DNA from: Chelativorans salis
Lineage (GTDB): Bacteria; Pseudomonadota; Alphaproteobacteria; Rhizobiales; Rhizobiaceae
Assembly (NCBI RefSeq): GCF_025336525.1
Contig: NZ_JAOCZP010000011.1
Location: 87,675 to 151,674 of the forward strand
Direction: 5' to 3'
DNA length: 64,000 nucleotides
In this document: positions 36,209-44,158 of the stretch, in pieces
How the letters are laid out: every line of letters begins with the position of its first letter
Numbering within the stretch: the stretch's first letter is position 1
Position numbers and translations under genes: made by a program
Notes under the pieces: generated by a model
Database searches by the model: none
Told to the model about the DNA's origin: nothing
The model's input: the letters and a program-made list of their open reading frames with translations, nothing else

Positions 36209-37150
36209 TCACCGCGCCGCCTTGTAGCGGCGGTCGCCGAACACGAAAATCTTGAGGTAGACGAGGCTCAGCACCGTGTTGAAGGTAAGAAGCACCACCA
36301 TCAGCACTGAGCCCTGCCCGAAATCGAGCTGCAGGAAGGCGATCTGGTACATGTAGACGGAGACCAGCTCCGTCGCCCTGAGCGGCCCGCCCGCCGTCAG
36401 CGCCAGGATGATGTCGAAGGTGGAGAAGCTGATGTAGGAGACCCAGATGAGGCTGACCCCCATCATCGGCTTGATCAGCGGCAGCGTGATGCGGCGGAAG
36501 GTCTGCGCCCCCGAAGCCCCGTCGATCGTCGCCGCGTCATAGATGTCCCTATCGATTGTCTGCAGACCGCCCAGAAGAATGAGTGTGGCGAAAGGCACCA
36601 TGAACCAGCAATTGGCCAGCACCGCCACGATGAAGGCCAGCACAGGATCGCCGAGCCAGGAGGGCGTCGGCAGGCCCAGGCCTCCCAGCACATAGTTCAC
36701 GAAGCCACCGCTGGTCGTGAAGATGAAGCGGAACATGACCGCAGTGGCGATGCCGGACACGAAATACGGCACCAGGCTCAGCCCGCGGAAGAAGCGCCGG
36801 CCGAAGCCTACGTGATAAAGCGTCAGCGCGAACATCATCGACAGCGCGATGCCGAGCGTGATGGACGAAACCACGAAGACGATGGTCTTCCAAAGCGAAC
36901 TCTGGAAGCGCGGGTCCTTGAAGATATCGATGTAGTTCTTCAGGCCGACGAAGGTCTGGTTGAGGAACATGTCCGTCTCATTGAGGGACAGGACGACGCC
37001 ACCGGCCACCGCATAGCCCAAGACGCCCAGCACGAAGACGAGACCGGGAATAACCAGCGCATAAGGGACCAGCCGCTGAAGGAAATCGTGAAACCGCTCG
37101 GCGGCGGTAAGCGGCGGCGCACCATCCTGAATCATGCTCATGGGAACCAT
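36209..37150 (-). CDS. Sugar ABC transporter permease (MalF type)
   Basis: A 313-residue permease with six hydrophobic segments ('YALVIPGLVFVLGVLGYAVA' first) and the EAA loop 'DIYDAATIDGASGAQTFRRI'. It pairs with the MalG-type protein to form the channel. Two in-frame ATGs (37150 and 37138) lie close together; 37150 keeps the GAGG upstream at a slightly long distance. The gene follows the binding-protein gene after 73 bp, which contain a hairpin. Confidence 0.9.
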   Translation of the reverse strand: MVPMSMIQDGAPPLTAAERFHDFLQRLVPYALVIPGLVFVLGVLGYAVAGGVVLSLNETDMFLNQTFVGLKNYIDIFKDPRFQSSLWKTIVFVVSSITLGIALSMMFALTLYHVGFGRRFFRGLSLVPYFVSGIATAVMFRFIFTTSGGFVNYVLGGLGLPTPSWLGDPVLAFIVAVLANCWFMVPFATLILLGGLQTIDRDIYDAATIDGASGAQTFRRITLPLIKPMMGVSLIWVSYISFSTFDIILALTAGGPLRATELVSVYMYQIAFLQLDFGQGSVLMVVLLTFNTVLSLVYLKIFVFGDRRYKAAR

Positions 37151-37170
37151 CGCTCTTGCTGTGCCTCCTC

Positions 37171-37205
37171 AGGGCGGCCCGGCCCGCAGATGGCCGAACC
37201 GCCCT
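37171..37205 (-). terminator. Hairpin between binding-protein and permease genes
   Basis: AGGGCGG (37171-37177) and CCGCCCT (37199-37205) form a perfect 7-bp outer stem. An inner GGCC/GGCC pairing is possible within the 21-nt loop. It lies 18 bp after the binding-protein stop. No T-run follows, so partial attenuation or message stabilisation is likelier than termination. Confidence 0.45.
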
Positions 37206-37223
37206 TCGGGAGGAAGTTCGGGA

Positions 37224-38495
37224 TCACAAGCCAGCGGCCTCATTCAGCTTCTGCTGATACTCGGAGGCGAGGGCCTGCGGGTCGGCATTGGGCTCAGCGA
37301 CCATCCTGTCGCGCAGTTCCTGCAGCACATCGTAGATCTGGATCGCCCGCGTGGGATGCGTGGGCAGGTTCTCCAGATTGGCGGCAAGCGGGGCGACGTC
37401 GCCGGCCCATGGCTTTGCGGCGAGATACTCTTCGTCTTCCGCAACGGCCGTGTTGGTGGTCGGCTGGTAACGGATCGCCACCTGCTTGGCGATCTCCGGG
37501 CGGGCGAGATATTCGATGGCCAGCATAGCGGCCTCTTCGTCCTCGTTTGCCGTCGTCACGATATAGGGAAAGGCAAAGCCGGACTGGACATGCGGCTCAG
37601 TCTGGCCGGGTCGTGTAGGCAGGCGTTCGAAGGACCACTTGCCCTCCTCGTAGGGAATCTGCTTGTGGACTTCGACATAGATGTGCTCGCCCTCGTTCAT
37701 CATGCCGGCCCGTCCGCCGATGAAGGCAGCACGCATTTGGCCCGAATCCCAGGACGGCGTGTCGGGGTGAGCGGCGCCCTCCTTCATCAGCGTCTGGTAG
37801 AAGCTGATCCACTCGACACCGATCTCGTTGTCGATCTGCGGCACGCCATCGATGATCTTGCCACCCATGGCCAGGAACAGCGGCAGCTCCCAGGTCGGGC
37901 TGTTACAGCAGCCGAGCAGGCTGAAGCCGAAACGATCGCCCTCGGATAGGGCGCGGGCAGCCTCCAAGACGCGGTCCGTGGTCTCCAGCGGATATTCGAT
38001 GCCGGCTTCTTCGAGCCAGTCCGTGCGGTAGGTCAGATAAATGGACTGGGCGAAAAGCGCCGCGCCGTAAATCTTGCCGTCCTCGTCCGAAGCGCCTTCC
38101 CAGGTGAGCGGTGCGAGTTGGCTGTATGTATCGGGGAAGCGCTCCTTCATTTCCCCGATCATATGGGTGAAGTCCTTCACCACATTATTGACGGCGAGTT
38201 GCGCCACGTCGCGGGCGTGGATCTGCACGATGTCGGGCGCATTCCCGGAGCGCAGCGCCAGCACGAGCTGGGAATTGACGTCTTCCAGTCGGATGACCTC
38301 GAACTCCACATTGATGTCCGGGTAGTCGGCCTTAAAGGCGGCAAACTCGTCTTCGGGGATGAAGTCCTGCCGCCCGAACCAGACCTTGATGGAGCGTTCC
38401 TGGGCGCTGGCCGGTTCGGTCAGGAAGCCGAAGGATGCGGCACCTGCCAGCACGGTGCCGGCGAGCATGATTCTCGAAGCTTTGATGATCGACAT
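37224..38495 (-). CDS. Sugar ABC transporter substrate-binding protein (family 1)
   Basis: A 423-residue extracellular solute-binding protein. Signal peptide 'MLAGTVLAGAASFGFLTEPA' with cleavage near 'ASA-QERSIK' (about residue 32). 'IKVWFGRQDFIPEDEFAAF' begins the N-lobe, 'LRSGNAPDIVQIHARDVAQL' lines the cleft, and 'WELPLFLAMGGKIIDG' and 'AAFIGGRAGMMNEGEH' are typical of the family. GGGAGG lies 6 nt before the ATG at 38495. It is the first gene of the minus-strand operon and is divergent from the RpiR gene. It is a different branch from the polyol-binding protein at 56780. Confidence 0.9.
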   Translation of the reverse strand: MSIIKASRIMLAGTVLAGAASFGFLTEPASAQERSIKVWFGRQDFIPEDEFAAFKADYPDINVEFEVIRLEDVNSQLVLALRSGNAPDIVQIHARDVAQLAVNNVVKDFTHMIGEMKERFPDTYSQLAPLTWEGASDEDGKIYGAALFAQSIYLTYRTDWLEEAGIEYPLETTDRVLEAARALSEGDRFGFSLLGCCNSPTWELPLFLAMGGKIIDGVPQIDNEIGVEWISFYQTLMKEGAAHPDTPSWDSGQMRAAFIGGRAGMMNEGEHIYVEVHKQIPYEEGKWSFERLPTRPGQTEPHVQSGFAFPYIVTTANEDEEAAMLAIEYLARPEIAKQVAIRYQPTTNTAVAEDEEYLAAKPWAGDVAPLAANLENLPTHPTRAIQIYDVLQELRDRMVAEPNADPQALASEYQQKLNEAAGL

Positions 38496-38595
38496 GTGGT
38501 CCTCCCATGGTGTCTCGACACCGGACCGATGATCCGGCCCTTCCGCGGCGCCTCCTCCAGGCGCGGCGCCATATGCAGGCGCTATATCCATTGGG

Positions 38596-38635
38596 AATGA
38601 AAATTGTCATGTAGTCAATAGAAAGAATTTTCATT
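38596..38635. promoter_or_regulatory. Candidate RpiR operator: 10-bp inverted repeat
   Basis: AATGAAAATT (38596-38605) and AATTTTCATT (38626-38635) are perfect inverted repeats with a 20-bp centre, in an AT-rich pocket between the divergent binding-protein (38495) and RpiR (38688) genes. The centre-to-centre distance of 30 bp is close to three helical turns, suiting a dimer of dimers. The RpiR regulator next door is the natural candidate ligand. Confidence 0.6.
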
Positions 38636-38687
38636 TCAGATTGGCTTTAGCAATTTATGTTCGCAGCCGAACCTGCTAGAAGGCGGC

Positions 38688-39578
38688 ATGGTCAGAAAAA
38701 ACGATGCAGGGGAAGGGAGTTCGAGCTTTCTGGAGATGCGAAGCCGCATCGTGGCGCGGTATCCCGAGCTCAGTCCCCAATTTCAGTCGATCGCACAATT
38801 CGCGCTCAGCAATCCGGAGGCCATGGCCACGGAAACGGTGGTCCAGCTTGCTGGGCGAGTGGGTGCGCCACCATCCAGCCTTGTGCGCTTCGCCCAGTCA
38901 CTCGGCTACACGGGCTTCGCCGAGATGAAGCGAGGCTTCAGGGATCACCTCGTCTTTCTGGTGAAGACGAAGAACGATTCGCAAGGTGCGCCACAAGGGG
39001 AAGGGCCGGCAGATGCGCTACGCCGTCTCGCCCTTGAGGCGCAGCGGGATATCGAGGTGCTCAACCGCGATTTCGACGCGACCGCTTTCGAGCGCGCCGT
39101 CAATAGCTTGGCCGGAGTCACCTCAATTTTCGTCACCGCACAGCACCTGTCTTACCCGTTTGCCAGCCTGTTTGCTTGGAGCCTCCTGGAGAAGGGTCAG
39201 GAATGCATTCTCCTCGACAATGTTGGGGGGTTCGCCCTGCGTCAGTCGCAGCTTGCTGGGCCAAAGGATGCGACCGTCTCCATCAGTTTCAGCCCTTACC
39301 AACCGTCAGTGGTTGAGGAAGCGCGCGCTCATCGCGCCCGCGGCGGTACCGTCATCGCCATTACGGACACGCCTCTGAGCCCCCTCGCCCCGCATGCGAA
39401 CGAAGTCCTGATCGTGCCTGGGATGGCGGTGGGCAGCACAGGCTCGCTTGCCGGCGCGCTGTGTCTGATCAGGTCGCTGGCGAGCGCTGTTGCCGCAATC
39501 AGGGGCGGCAATGCCGGAGACAGCGACCGTAGAGGCCGCAAACGCAGGCCCAATGGAGGAGAACGAAGAAATGGCTGA
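38688..39578 (+). CDS. MurR/RpiR-family transcriptional regulator with SIS domain
   Basis: A 296-residue regulator. N-terminal HTH_6 domain (about residues 15-90: 'LEMRSRIVARYPELSPQFQS', 'GAPPSSLVRFAQSLGYTGF') and C-terminal sugar-isomerase (SIS) domain (about 130-260: 'VTSIFVTAQHLSYPFASLFA', 'SISFSPYQPSVVEEARAHRA', 'VIAITDTPLSPLAPHANEVL'), which senses a phosphosugar. It is divergent from the sugar ABC operon with an inverted repeat between them, and overlaps the start of the aldolase-like gene. It probably represses or activates both arms in response to the phosphorylated sugar made by the kinase. The C-terminal 20 residues are Arg/Gly-rich and atypical. Confidence 0.87.
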   Translation: MVRKNDAGEGSSSFLEMRSRIVARYPELSPQFQSIAQFALSNPEAMATETVVQLAGRVGAPPSSLVRFAQSLGYTGFAEMKRGFRDHLVFLVKTKNDSQGAPQGEGPADALRRLALEAQRDIEVLNRDFDATAFERAVNSLAGVTSIFVTAQHLSYPFASLFAWSLLEKGQECILLDNVGGFALRQSQLAGPKDATVSISFSPYQPSVVEEARAHRARGGTVIAITDTPLSPLAPHANEVLIVPGMAVGSTGSLAGALCLIRSLASAVAAIRGGNAGDSDRRGRKRRPNGGERRNG

Positions 39579-40581
39579 GACGGACAGGACACTCGATCGT
39601 AAGCTCGTGCACATCCGGTCTGGGGCGTATCGGGGAAGCGACTTCATCATCGCTGACGCGAAGGATGGAGATATGGGCGGCGGTGCGAGTGTCGCCGGGC
39701 CGGAGGTCGATGAAGCCGGCCGGCCCACCGGATTAATGAAGCCGATTGCCGCCTATCGCAGCGCCATGAAAGCCATGGTCGCTTCCGGGCTGATCGACAT
39801 CATGCTGATGTCGCTCTCCTCGGCCGAAGCGCTCATCGTGGAGAATGCGTTTGCCGACACTGACGTCACCCCAGCCGTTCGCCTGAACGACACGACCGAT
39901 ATCTGGGGCTTTCGCGGCGGCGCTTATCGAAAGCATGCCGCGAAGCCCTTCCGCACTGCACGCATCGATCGCGCGAGGCAGCTCTGCGACCTCGGCCTCT
40001 ACGCCGTCACCTTCTACAACGATCTGGAGCGAGACGTCGCGGCGCTCGAAGCCTATGCCACCTTTCGTGACGAAGCTGGTGCGCAAGGGATGCGCCATTT
40101 CCTTGAGGTCTTCAATCCCGCGTTCAGCATCGATACAGGCGATGCCGAACTCGGTGCCTATGTCAACGACGCCATCGCCCGGTGCCTTGCCGGCGTCGCC
40201 TCTGCTGACCGGCCGCTTTTCCTCAAAATGCAGTACAACGGCGCCCGCGCGATGGAGGAGCTCGCTGCCTTCGATCCCGGTAACCTGATCATCGGCATAC
40301 TGGGCGGAAGCGCGGGCACTACACGCGACACGATGGAACTCGTCGGCCAAGCGGAGCGGCACGGTGCGCGCGTCGCGCTCTTCGGGCGCAAGATCTATTT
40401 CGCTGAGGATTCCGTCGAGATCGTGCGCTCCATGCGCCGCGTGGTCGAAGGCGAAGCCGCGCCAGTCGAGGCCGTCAAAGTCTACCACGATCATCTGCAA
40501 AAAAGGGGCATCCGGCCGGTGCGCACGCTGGAGGACGATCTGGCGGTCACGGATCCGGTACTCAAGGCGGAGGCGGTGTGA
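39571..40581 (+). CDS. TIM-barrel class I aldolase-like protein
   Basis: A 336-residue protein resembling DeoC/LacD-type aldolases. 'LFLKMQYNGARAMEEL' offers a candidate Schiff-base lysine, and 'IIGILGGSAGTTRDT' and 'RVALFGRKIYFAEDS' look like the phosphate-binding end of the barrel. It lacks a signal peptide. The ATG at 39571 has GAGGAG 9 nt upstream and overlaps the regulator stop, so translation is coupled. Its stop overlaps the kinase start (TGATG). The likely role is retro-aldol cleavage of a phosphorylated sugar made by the kinase. I do not recognise a characterised member, and catalysis is inferred from fold and context. Confidence 0.65.
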   Translation: MAETDRTLDRKLVHIRSGAYRGSDFIIADAKDGDMGGGASVAGPEVDEAGRPTGLMKPIAAYRSAMKAMVASGLIDIMLMSLSSAEALIVENAFADTDVTPAVRLNDTTDIWGFRGGAYRKHAAKPFRTARIDRARQLCDLGLYAVTFYNDLERDVAALEAYATFRDEAGAQGMRHFLEVFNPAFSIDTGDAELGAYVNDAIARCLAGVASADRPLFLKMQYNGARAMEELAAFDPGNLIIGILGGSAGTTRDTMELVGQAERHGARVALFGRKIYFAEDSVEIVRSMRRVVEGEAAPVEAVKVYHDHLQKRGIRPVRTLEDDLAVTDPVLKAEAV

Positions 40582-41600
40582 TGGGAGGCCGAAGCGGCAT
40601 CGTCACCGGCGGAACATGGTGCGCCGATCACAACAAGATCGTGGAGCACTGGCCGGGCGAGGACGAGGTGGTCGAGATACTTACGGAGGAGGTACGCGGC
40701 GGCGGATCCGGGTGCAATCTTGCCATCGACCTGAAGCGGCTCGACCCGGACTTCCCCGTTTCCACCATCGGGCTTGTCGGCGACGACGGGGATGGCGGGC
40801 TGCTACTTGCCGAAGCGCGGGATGCGGGCATCGAATGCTCGCGCCTCAAGGTTGTCCCTGGTGCCCGCACGAACTACACGGATGCCTTTACCTCGAAACG
40901 CTCAGGGCGGCGGACGCATCTGTTCCATGCCGGCACCAGCGCGCTGCTTACCCCCGATCACTTCGACTTCTCGGGCATTGAAGCCCGCCTCCTCCATCTT
41001 GGCCTGCCGGGCATTCATGAGCAGCTCGATGCGCCATGGAGTGGGGAAGCGAACGGCTGGGTGAGCGTTTTGCGGAAGGCGCGCGCCGCCGGGATCAAAA
41101 CCAATCTGGAACTCTGTTCGATACCTGCTGAGAGGCTCGCCGGGCTTGTCCGTCCTTGCTTGCCGTACCTCGACTCGTTGATTGTAAACGACTTTGAGAT
41201 CGCCGCCATCGCCGGCCAGGCCAAGGCGCATGATGGCGATACCGATATCGAAGCCTGCCTCGATGCCGCCCGGACGGTGCTCTCGCAAGGAGCGATGACC
41301 ATGGTGGCCGTTCACTTCCCAAAGGGTGCCGTATTGGTGACGCGTGATGGCGATGAGCTGCGTCGCCCGTCGGTCGCGGTGCCCGTCGACGCCGTAGTCG
41401 GCGCCAACGGGGCGGGAGACGCTTTCGCCGCCGGCCTTCTCTATGCTCATCACGAAGATTGGCCGTTGGAGAAAGCACTGGTCCTCGCCCATGCGACCGC
41501 CGCTTCCTCGCTCAGGGGCGTGGGCACAACGGACGCCGTCGAAAGCTGGCGGGCGACGTTGGCTCTCGCGGACCGGTGGGGCTGGCGCGAACGGATTTAA
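40581..41600 (+). CDS. PfkB-family carbohydrate kinase
   Basis: A 339-residue ribokinase-like enzyme. The anion-hole/catalytic signature is 'VVGANGAGDAFAAGLLYA' (catalytic Asp in GAGDAF), and the N-terminal substrate region has 'EEVRGGGSGCNLAIDLKRL', the GGxxxN sugar-binding motif. It phosphorylates a sugar or sugar phosphate with ATP. The ATG overlaps the stop of the aldolase-like gene (TGATG), so regulator, aldolase and kinase form a tight operon divergent from the uptake genes. Together with transketolase this gives uptake, phosphorylation, cleavage and rearrangement of one carbohydrate. Confidence 0.88.
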   Translation: MGGRSGIVTGGTWCADHNKIVEHWPGEDEVVEILTEEVRGGGSGCNLAIDLKRLDPDFPVSTIGLVGDDGDGGLLLAEARDAGIECSRLKVVPGARTNYTDAFTSKRSGRRTHLFHAGTSALLTPDHFDFSGIEARLLHLGLPGIHEQLDAPWSGEANGWVSVLRKARAAGIKTNLELCSIPAERLAGLVRPCLPYLDSLIVNDFEIAAIAGQAKAHDGDTDIEACLDAARTVLSQGAMTMVAVHFPKGAVLVTRDGDELRRPSVAVPVDAVVGANGAGDAFAAGLLYAHHEDWPLEKALVLAHATAASSLRGVGTTDAVESWRATLALADRWGWRERI

Positions 41601-41950
41601 TAGGCTCGATTGAACCTCACGTTCGCGTATTTGTCGATGAGCTGAGCGTTGTCTGTTGCCTCCGCCGCCGAAAGCAGTGCAATTGGCTTGAGGCCTCCGC
41701 TGAGGTCAAAGGCGCTGGACATGCGGCGGCCGATGACATGAGCAACCTCGAACGGAAGTCCCGTTCGCGTTGCCGCCCAGCCGGCGATACCGCAGACGCT
41801 CGCGGCATAGATCGACCGTCGATCAGGGCGAGTATTTTGGACATAAGGTGGCGTCCCAGATGCCGGCCTTGCGACAGACCTCCGCTGCCGGCGGGCCTCA
41901 TCGGCCTGACGCAGGATCATGGCGATCTGCGCCTGCGAGGACTTCTTCAT
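41597..41950 (-). CDS. Hypothetical protein, 117 residues
   Basis: I do not recognise this protein. It has a basic N-terminal third ('QADEARRQRRSVARPASG'), a short apolar stretch ('SIYAASVCGIAGWAATRTG') and a C-terminal half with 'EVAHVIGRRMSSAFDLSGGL'. A strong ribosome site (GGGAGAGGGAG) lies about 8 nt before the ATG at 41950, which argues for a real gene. It is convergent with the kinase gene, overlapping its stop by four bases. Its codon use looks less GC3-rich than its neighbours, so acquisition or decay is possible. Confidence 0.45.
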   Translation of the reverse strand: MKKSSQAQIAMILRQADEARRQRRSVARPASGTPPYVQNTRPDRRSIYAASVCGIAGWAATRTGLPFEVAHVIGRRMSSAFDLSGGLKPIALLSAAEATDNAQLIDKYANVRFNRAY

Positions 41951-42325
41951 GGAATTCTCCCTCTCCCAATCTTGGGGTCATAAACTGGAAATTCCAGCTC
42001 AGAACGGTCCGAAAATCGGGAAGCACGTCACTCTCCTGTCAATGCCTCCCGAGTGCCTGGTGGACATCTGTCGCGGAAGGCCCATCTATGATGCCCCTGT
42101 CGAAGGCATTGCTGGCTCCGACCTTGATGATCTCGCGAGAAATCGTTAGTTCCAACGCATCGTCGGATTGCGCGAGGTCCGGAAAGACAATCTGCGTGTG
42201 GCGGATCATGTCTGCGATTGAGATGGCTCTGTCGCCCTTCCGTTTTGCTATATAGATTTTCAGCCCAGCTTGCAGTCTCGGAGGGGATAACCTGGACGTT
42301 GGCGTTCCGGGAGAAAGGTACCACA
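41951..42325. other. Intergenic region with a doubtful minus-strand frame
   Basis: A minus-strand frame at 42039-42326 encodes segments such as 'SIADMIRHTQIVFPDLAQSD' and 'ALELTISREIIKVGASNAFD', which look protein-like, but it has no ATG with a ribosome site and overlaps the start of the next gene. It could be a decayed gene. The promoter of the SDR-fusion operon should also lie here (TATATAG near 42250 on the plus strand). Confidence 0.35.
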
Positions 42326-43615
42326 ATGAAGGTGCTGGTGACAGGCGCCAGCGGCCTTATCGGCTCAGCCGTCTGTGCCAGACTTTCTGCGGAAGGTCAT
42401 GAGGTGATTGCCGCCGTGCGGCCTGGGAGCCGACCGCTGCCGATGGCCGCCCGTGAAGCTGTCGAAATCGATATGGCACGTGCCGGCGGTCCGGAGGCGT
42501 GGGCGCCGCATCTGGGCGGCGTCGACGCGGTGGTCAACTGCGCCGGCGTGTTTCAGGACAATCCGCGCGACAGTACCAGGGGTGTTCACGTCACCGGTGC
42601 CGAAGCCTTGTTCCGTGCCTGCGAGACGGCGGGTGTTCGACGTGTGATCCATTTTTCGGCGCTCGGGGTGGACCGCGAGCGGCCGACCGCCTTCTCGACC
42701 ACAAAGCTGCAAGGCGACACCCTGCTCATGGAGCGGGACCTGGACTGGGTGATCCTGCGGCCTTCGGTGGTTCTTGGTCGATCCGCCTTCGGCGGCAGCG
42801 CCCTGATGCGTGGGCTTGCCGCCCTTCCGCTCATGCCGGTGATGCGGCACACGGGACAATTGCAGGTGGTGCAGCTTGACGACGTTGCCGCCACGATCGC
42901 TTTCTTCCTCCGTCCGTCGGCGCCCTCCAGACTGACGCTGGAGCTTGCAGGACCGGAGCGGCTGTCGATGAGTGAGGTGGTGGCCACCTACCGCAGGTGG
43001 CTCGGCTGGCAGCCAGCGCGGGGCCTCACCCTGCCCGACGCGCTGACCCACCTCCTTTATCGCCTGGGCGATTTCGCGGGCCGGCTCGGCTGGCGCCCAG
43101 CTATCCGCAGCACGGCTGAAAAGGAGATTGCGCTGGGCGCGGTGGGCGACCCGACGCACTGGACCGAGGTGACCGGGATCCGGCCGACCGCCCTCGCTGC
43201 GGCGTTGGAAAAGCAGCCGGCGGGCGTGCAGGAGCGCTGGTTCGCCAAGCTCTTTTTCTTGAAGCCGGTAATCTTCATCGTCCTCGCCGCCTTCTGGATC
43301 GTCACCGGCATCGTCTCGCTCACCGCCGGCTTCCGCGAAGGTGTCGATCTTCTCATGCGCACGGGCGCCGGCACGTTGTCCGCTCCGGGAGTCGTCGCCG
43401 GCGCGCTGGCAGACATCGCCATCGGTCTGGCCATCGCCTGGCGACAAACGGCGCGGCAGGGACTTTATGGCGCGATCGCGCTGTCCCTCCTCTACGCGGT
43501 CGCCAGCACGCTCCTCATGCCGTCATTGTGGGCGGATCCGCTCGGGCCGCTGGTGAAAATCGTGCCGATCTTTGTCCTGCACTTGGTGGCGCTCGCCATC
43601 CTGGATGAGCGCTGA
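42326..43615 (+). CDS. SDR-family NAD(P)-binding protein fused to a DoxX-like membrane domain
   Basis: A 429-residue two-part protein. Residues 1 to about 290 form an atypical/extended SDR (NmrA/complex I NDUFA9-like) with 'VLVTGASGLIGSAV' (G7, G10, G13), 'DAVVNCAGVFQDNPRD', 'VIHFSALGVDRERPT' and 'STTKLQGDTLL'. Residues from about 312 to the end form four hydrophobic helices of the DoxX-like type ('VIFIVLAAFWIVTGIVSLTA', 'SAPGVVAGALADIAIGLAIA', and two more). This fusion is known in proteobacteria. AAAGG lies upstream of the ATG. The stop overlaps the DUF2269 start (TGATG). It may use a nucleotide-bound substrate near the membrane; the reaction is unknown. Confidence 0.85.
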   Translation: MKVLVTGASGLIGSAVCARLSAEGHEVIAAVRPGSRPLPMAAREAVEIDMARAGGPEAWAPHLGGVDAVVNCAGVFQDNPRDSTRGVHVTGAEALFRACETAGVRRVIHFSALGVDRERPTAFSTTKLQGDTLLMERDLDWVILRPSVVLGRSAFGGSALMRGLAALPLMPVMRHTGQLQVVQLDDVAATIAFFLRPSAPSRLTLELAGPERLSMSEVVATYRRWLGWQPARGLTLPDALTHLLYRLGDFAGRLGWRPAIRSTAEKEIALGAVGDPTHWTEVTGIRPTALAAALEKQPAGVQERWFAKLFFLKPVIFIVLAAFWIVTGIVSLTAGFREGVDLLMRTGAGTLSAPGVVAGALADIAIGLAIAWRQTARQGLYGAIALSLLYAVASTLLMPSLWADPLGPLVKIVPIFVLHLVALAILDER

Positions 43616-44088
43616 TGTTCTATCTCCTCCTCAAATACCTGCATATTGTCGGTGCAGCCGTGCTGTTCGGCACAGGCGCGGGTATCGCCTTCTTCATGCT
43701 CCTCGCTCACCGCACTGGCAATGCAGCGGTCATCGCCGCGGTGGCGCACATCGTTGTCATCGCCGATTTCCTGTTCACCGCGACTGCCGTCGTGGCGCAG
43801 CCGGTCACCGGGTTCGCCCTGGTCTGGTATCTGGGATATCCGCTGTGGGACGACTGGATCGTGCTGTCGATCCTGCTTTATCTCATCACCGGTGCCTTTT
43901 GGCTGCCCGTGGTGTGGATGCAGATGGAGATGCGCCGCCTTGCCACCGCCGCCGCTGAGCAAAATGCGCCGCTGCCGAAGCGTTACTATCGCCTTTTCCG
44001 CCTCTGGTTCGCTTTCGGCTTTCCCGCTTTCGCTGCGGTGCTCGGCATTTTCTGGCTGATGATCGCCCGGCCTATCGATATCTGGTAA
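43615..44088 (+). CDS. DUF2269-family membrane protein
   Basis: A 157-residue integral membrane protein with four helices ('YLLLKYLHIVGAAVLFGTGA', 'VAHIVVIADFLFTATAVVAQ', 'WIVLSILLYLITGAFWLPVV', 'AFGFPAFAAVLGIFWLMIAR') and the family-typical 'LKYLHIVGA' start. It is translationally coupled to the SDR-DoxX fusion (TGATG overlap), and the two are commonly found together. Function is not established. Confidence 0.87.
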   Translation: MFYLLLKYLHIVGAAVLFGTGAGIAFFMLLAHRTGNAAVIAAVAHIVVIADFLFTATAVVAQPVTGFALVWYLGYPLWDDWIVLSILLYLITGAFWLPVVWMQMEMRRLATAAAEQNAPLPKRYYRLFRLWFAFGFPAFAAVLGIFWLMIARPIDIW

Positions 44089-44158
44089 GGGACAGGCGCC
44101 GGCCGGGCTAGGCGGCGAGGCGACGCGGCACTATCTGATGCACAAGGAGGCATGTCGG

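Noticed and set aside
41653..41901. Alternative frames overlapping the 117-residue hypothetical gene
   Set aside because: No ribosome sites and no recognisable similarity; the 41597-41950 frame has a strong ribosome site.
42039..42326. Minus-strand frame of 95 codons
   Set aside because: Protein-like in places, but no ATG with a ribosome site, and it overlaps the start of the SDR fusion gene. Noted only as a possible decayed gene.
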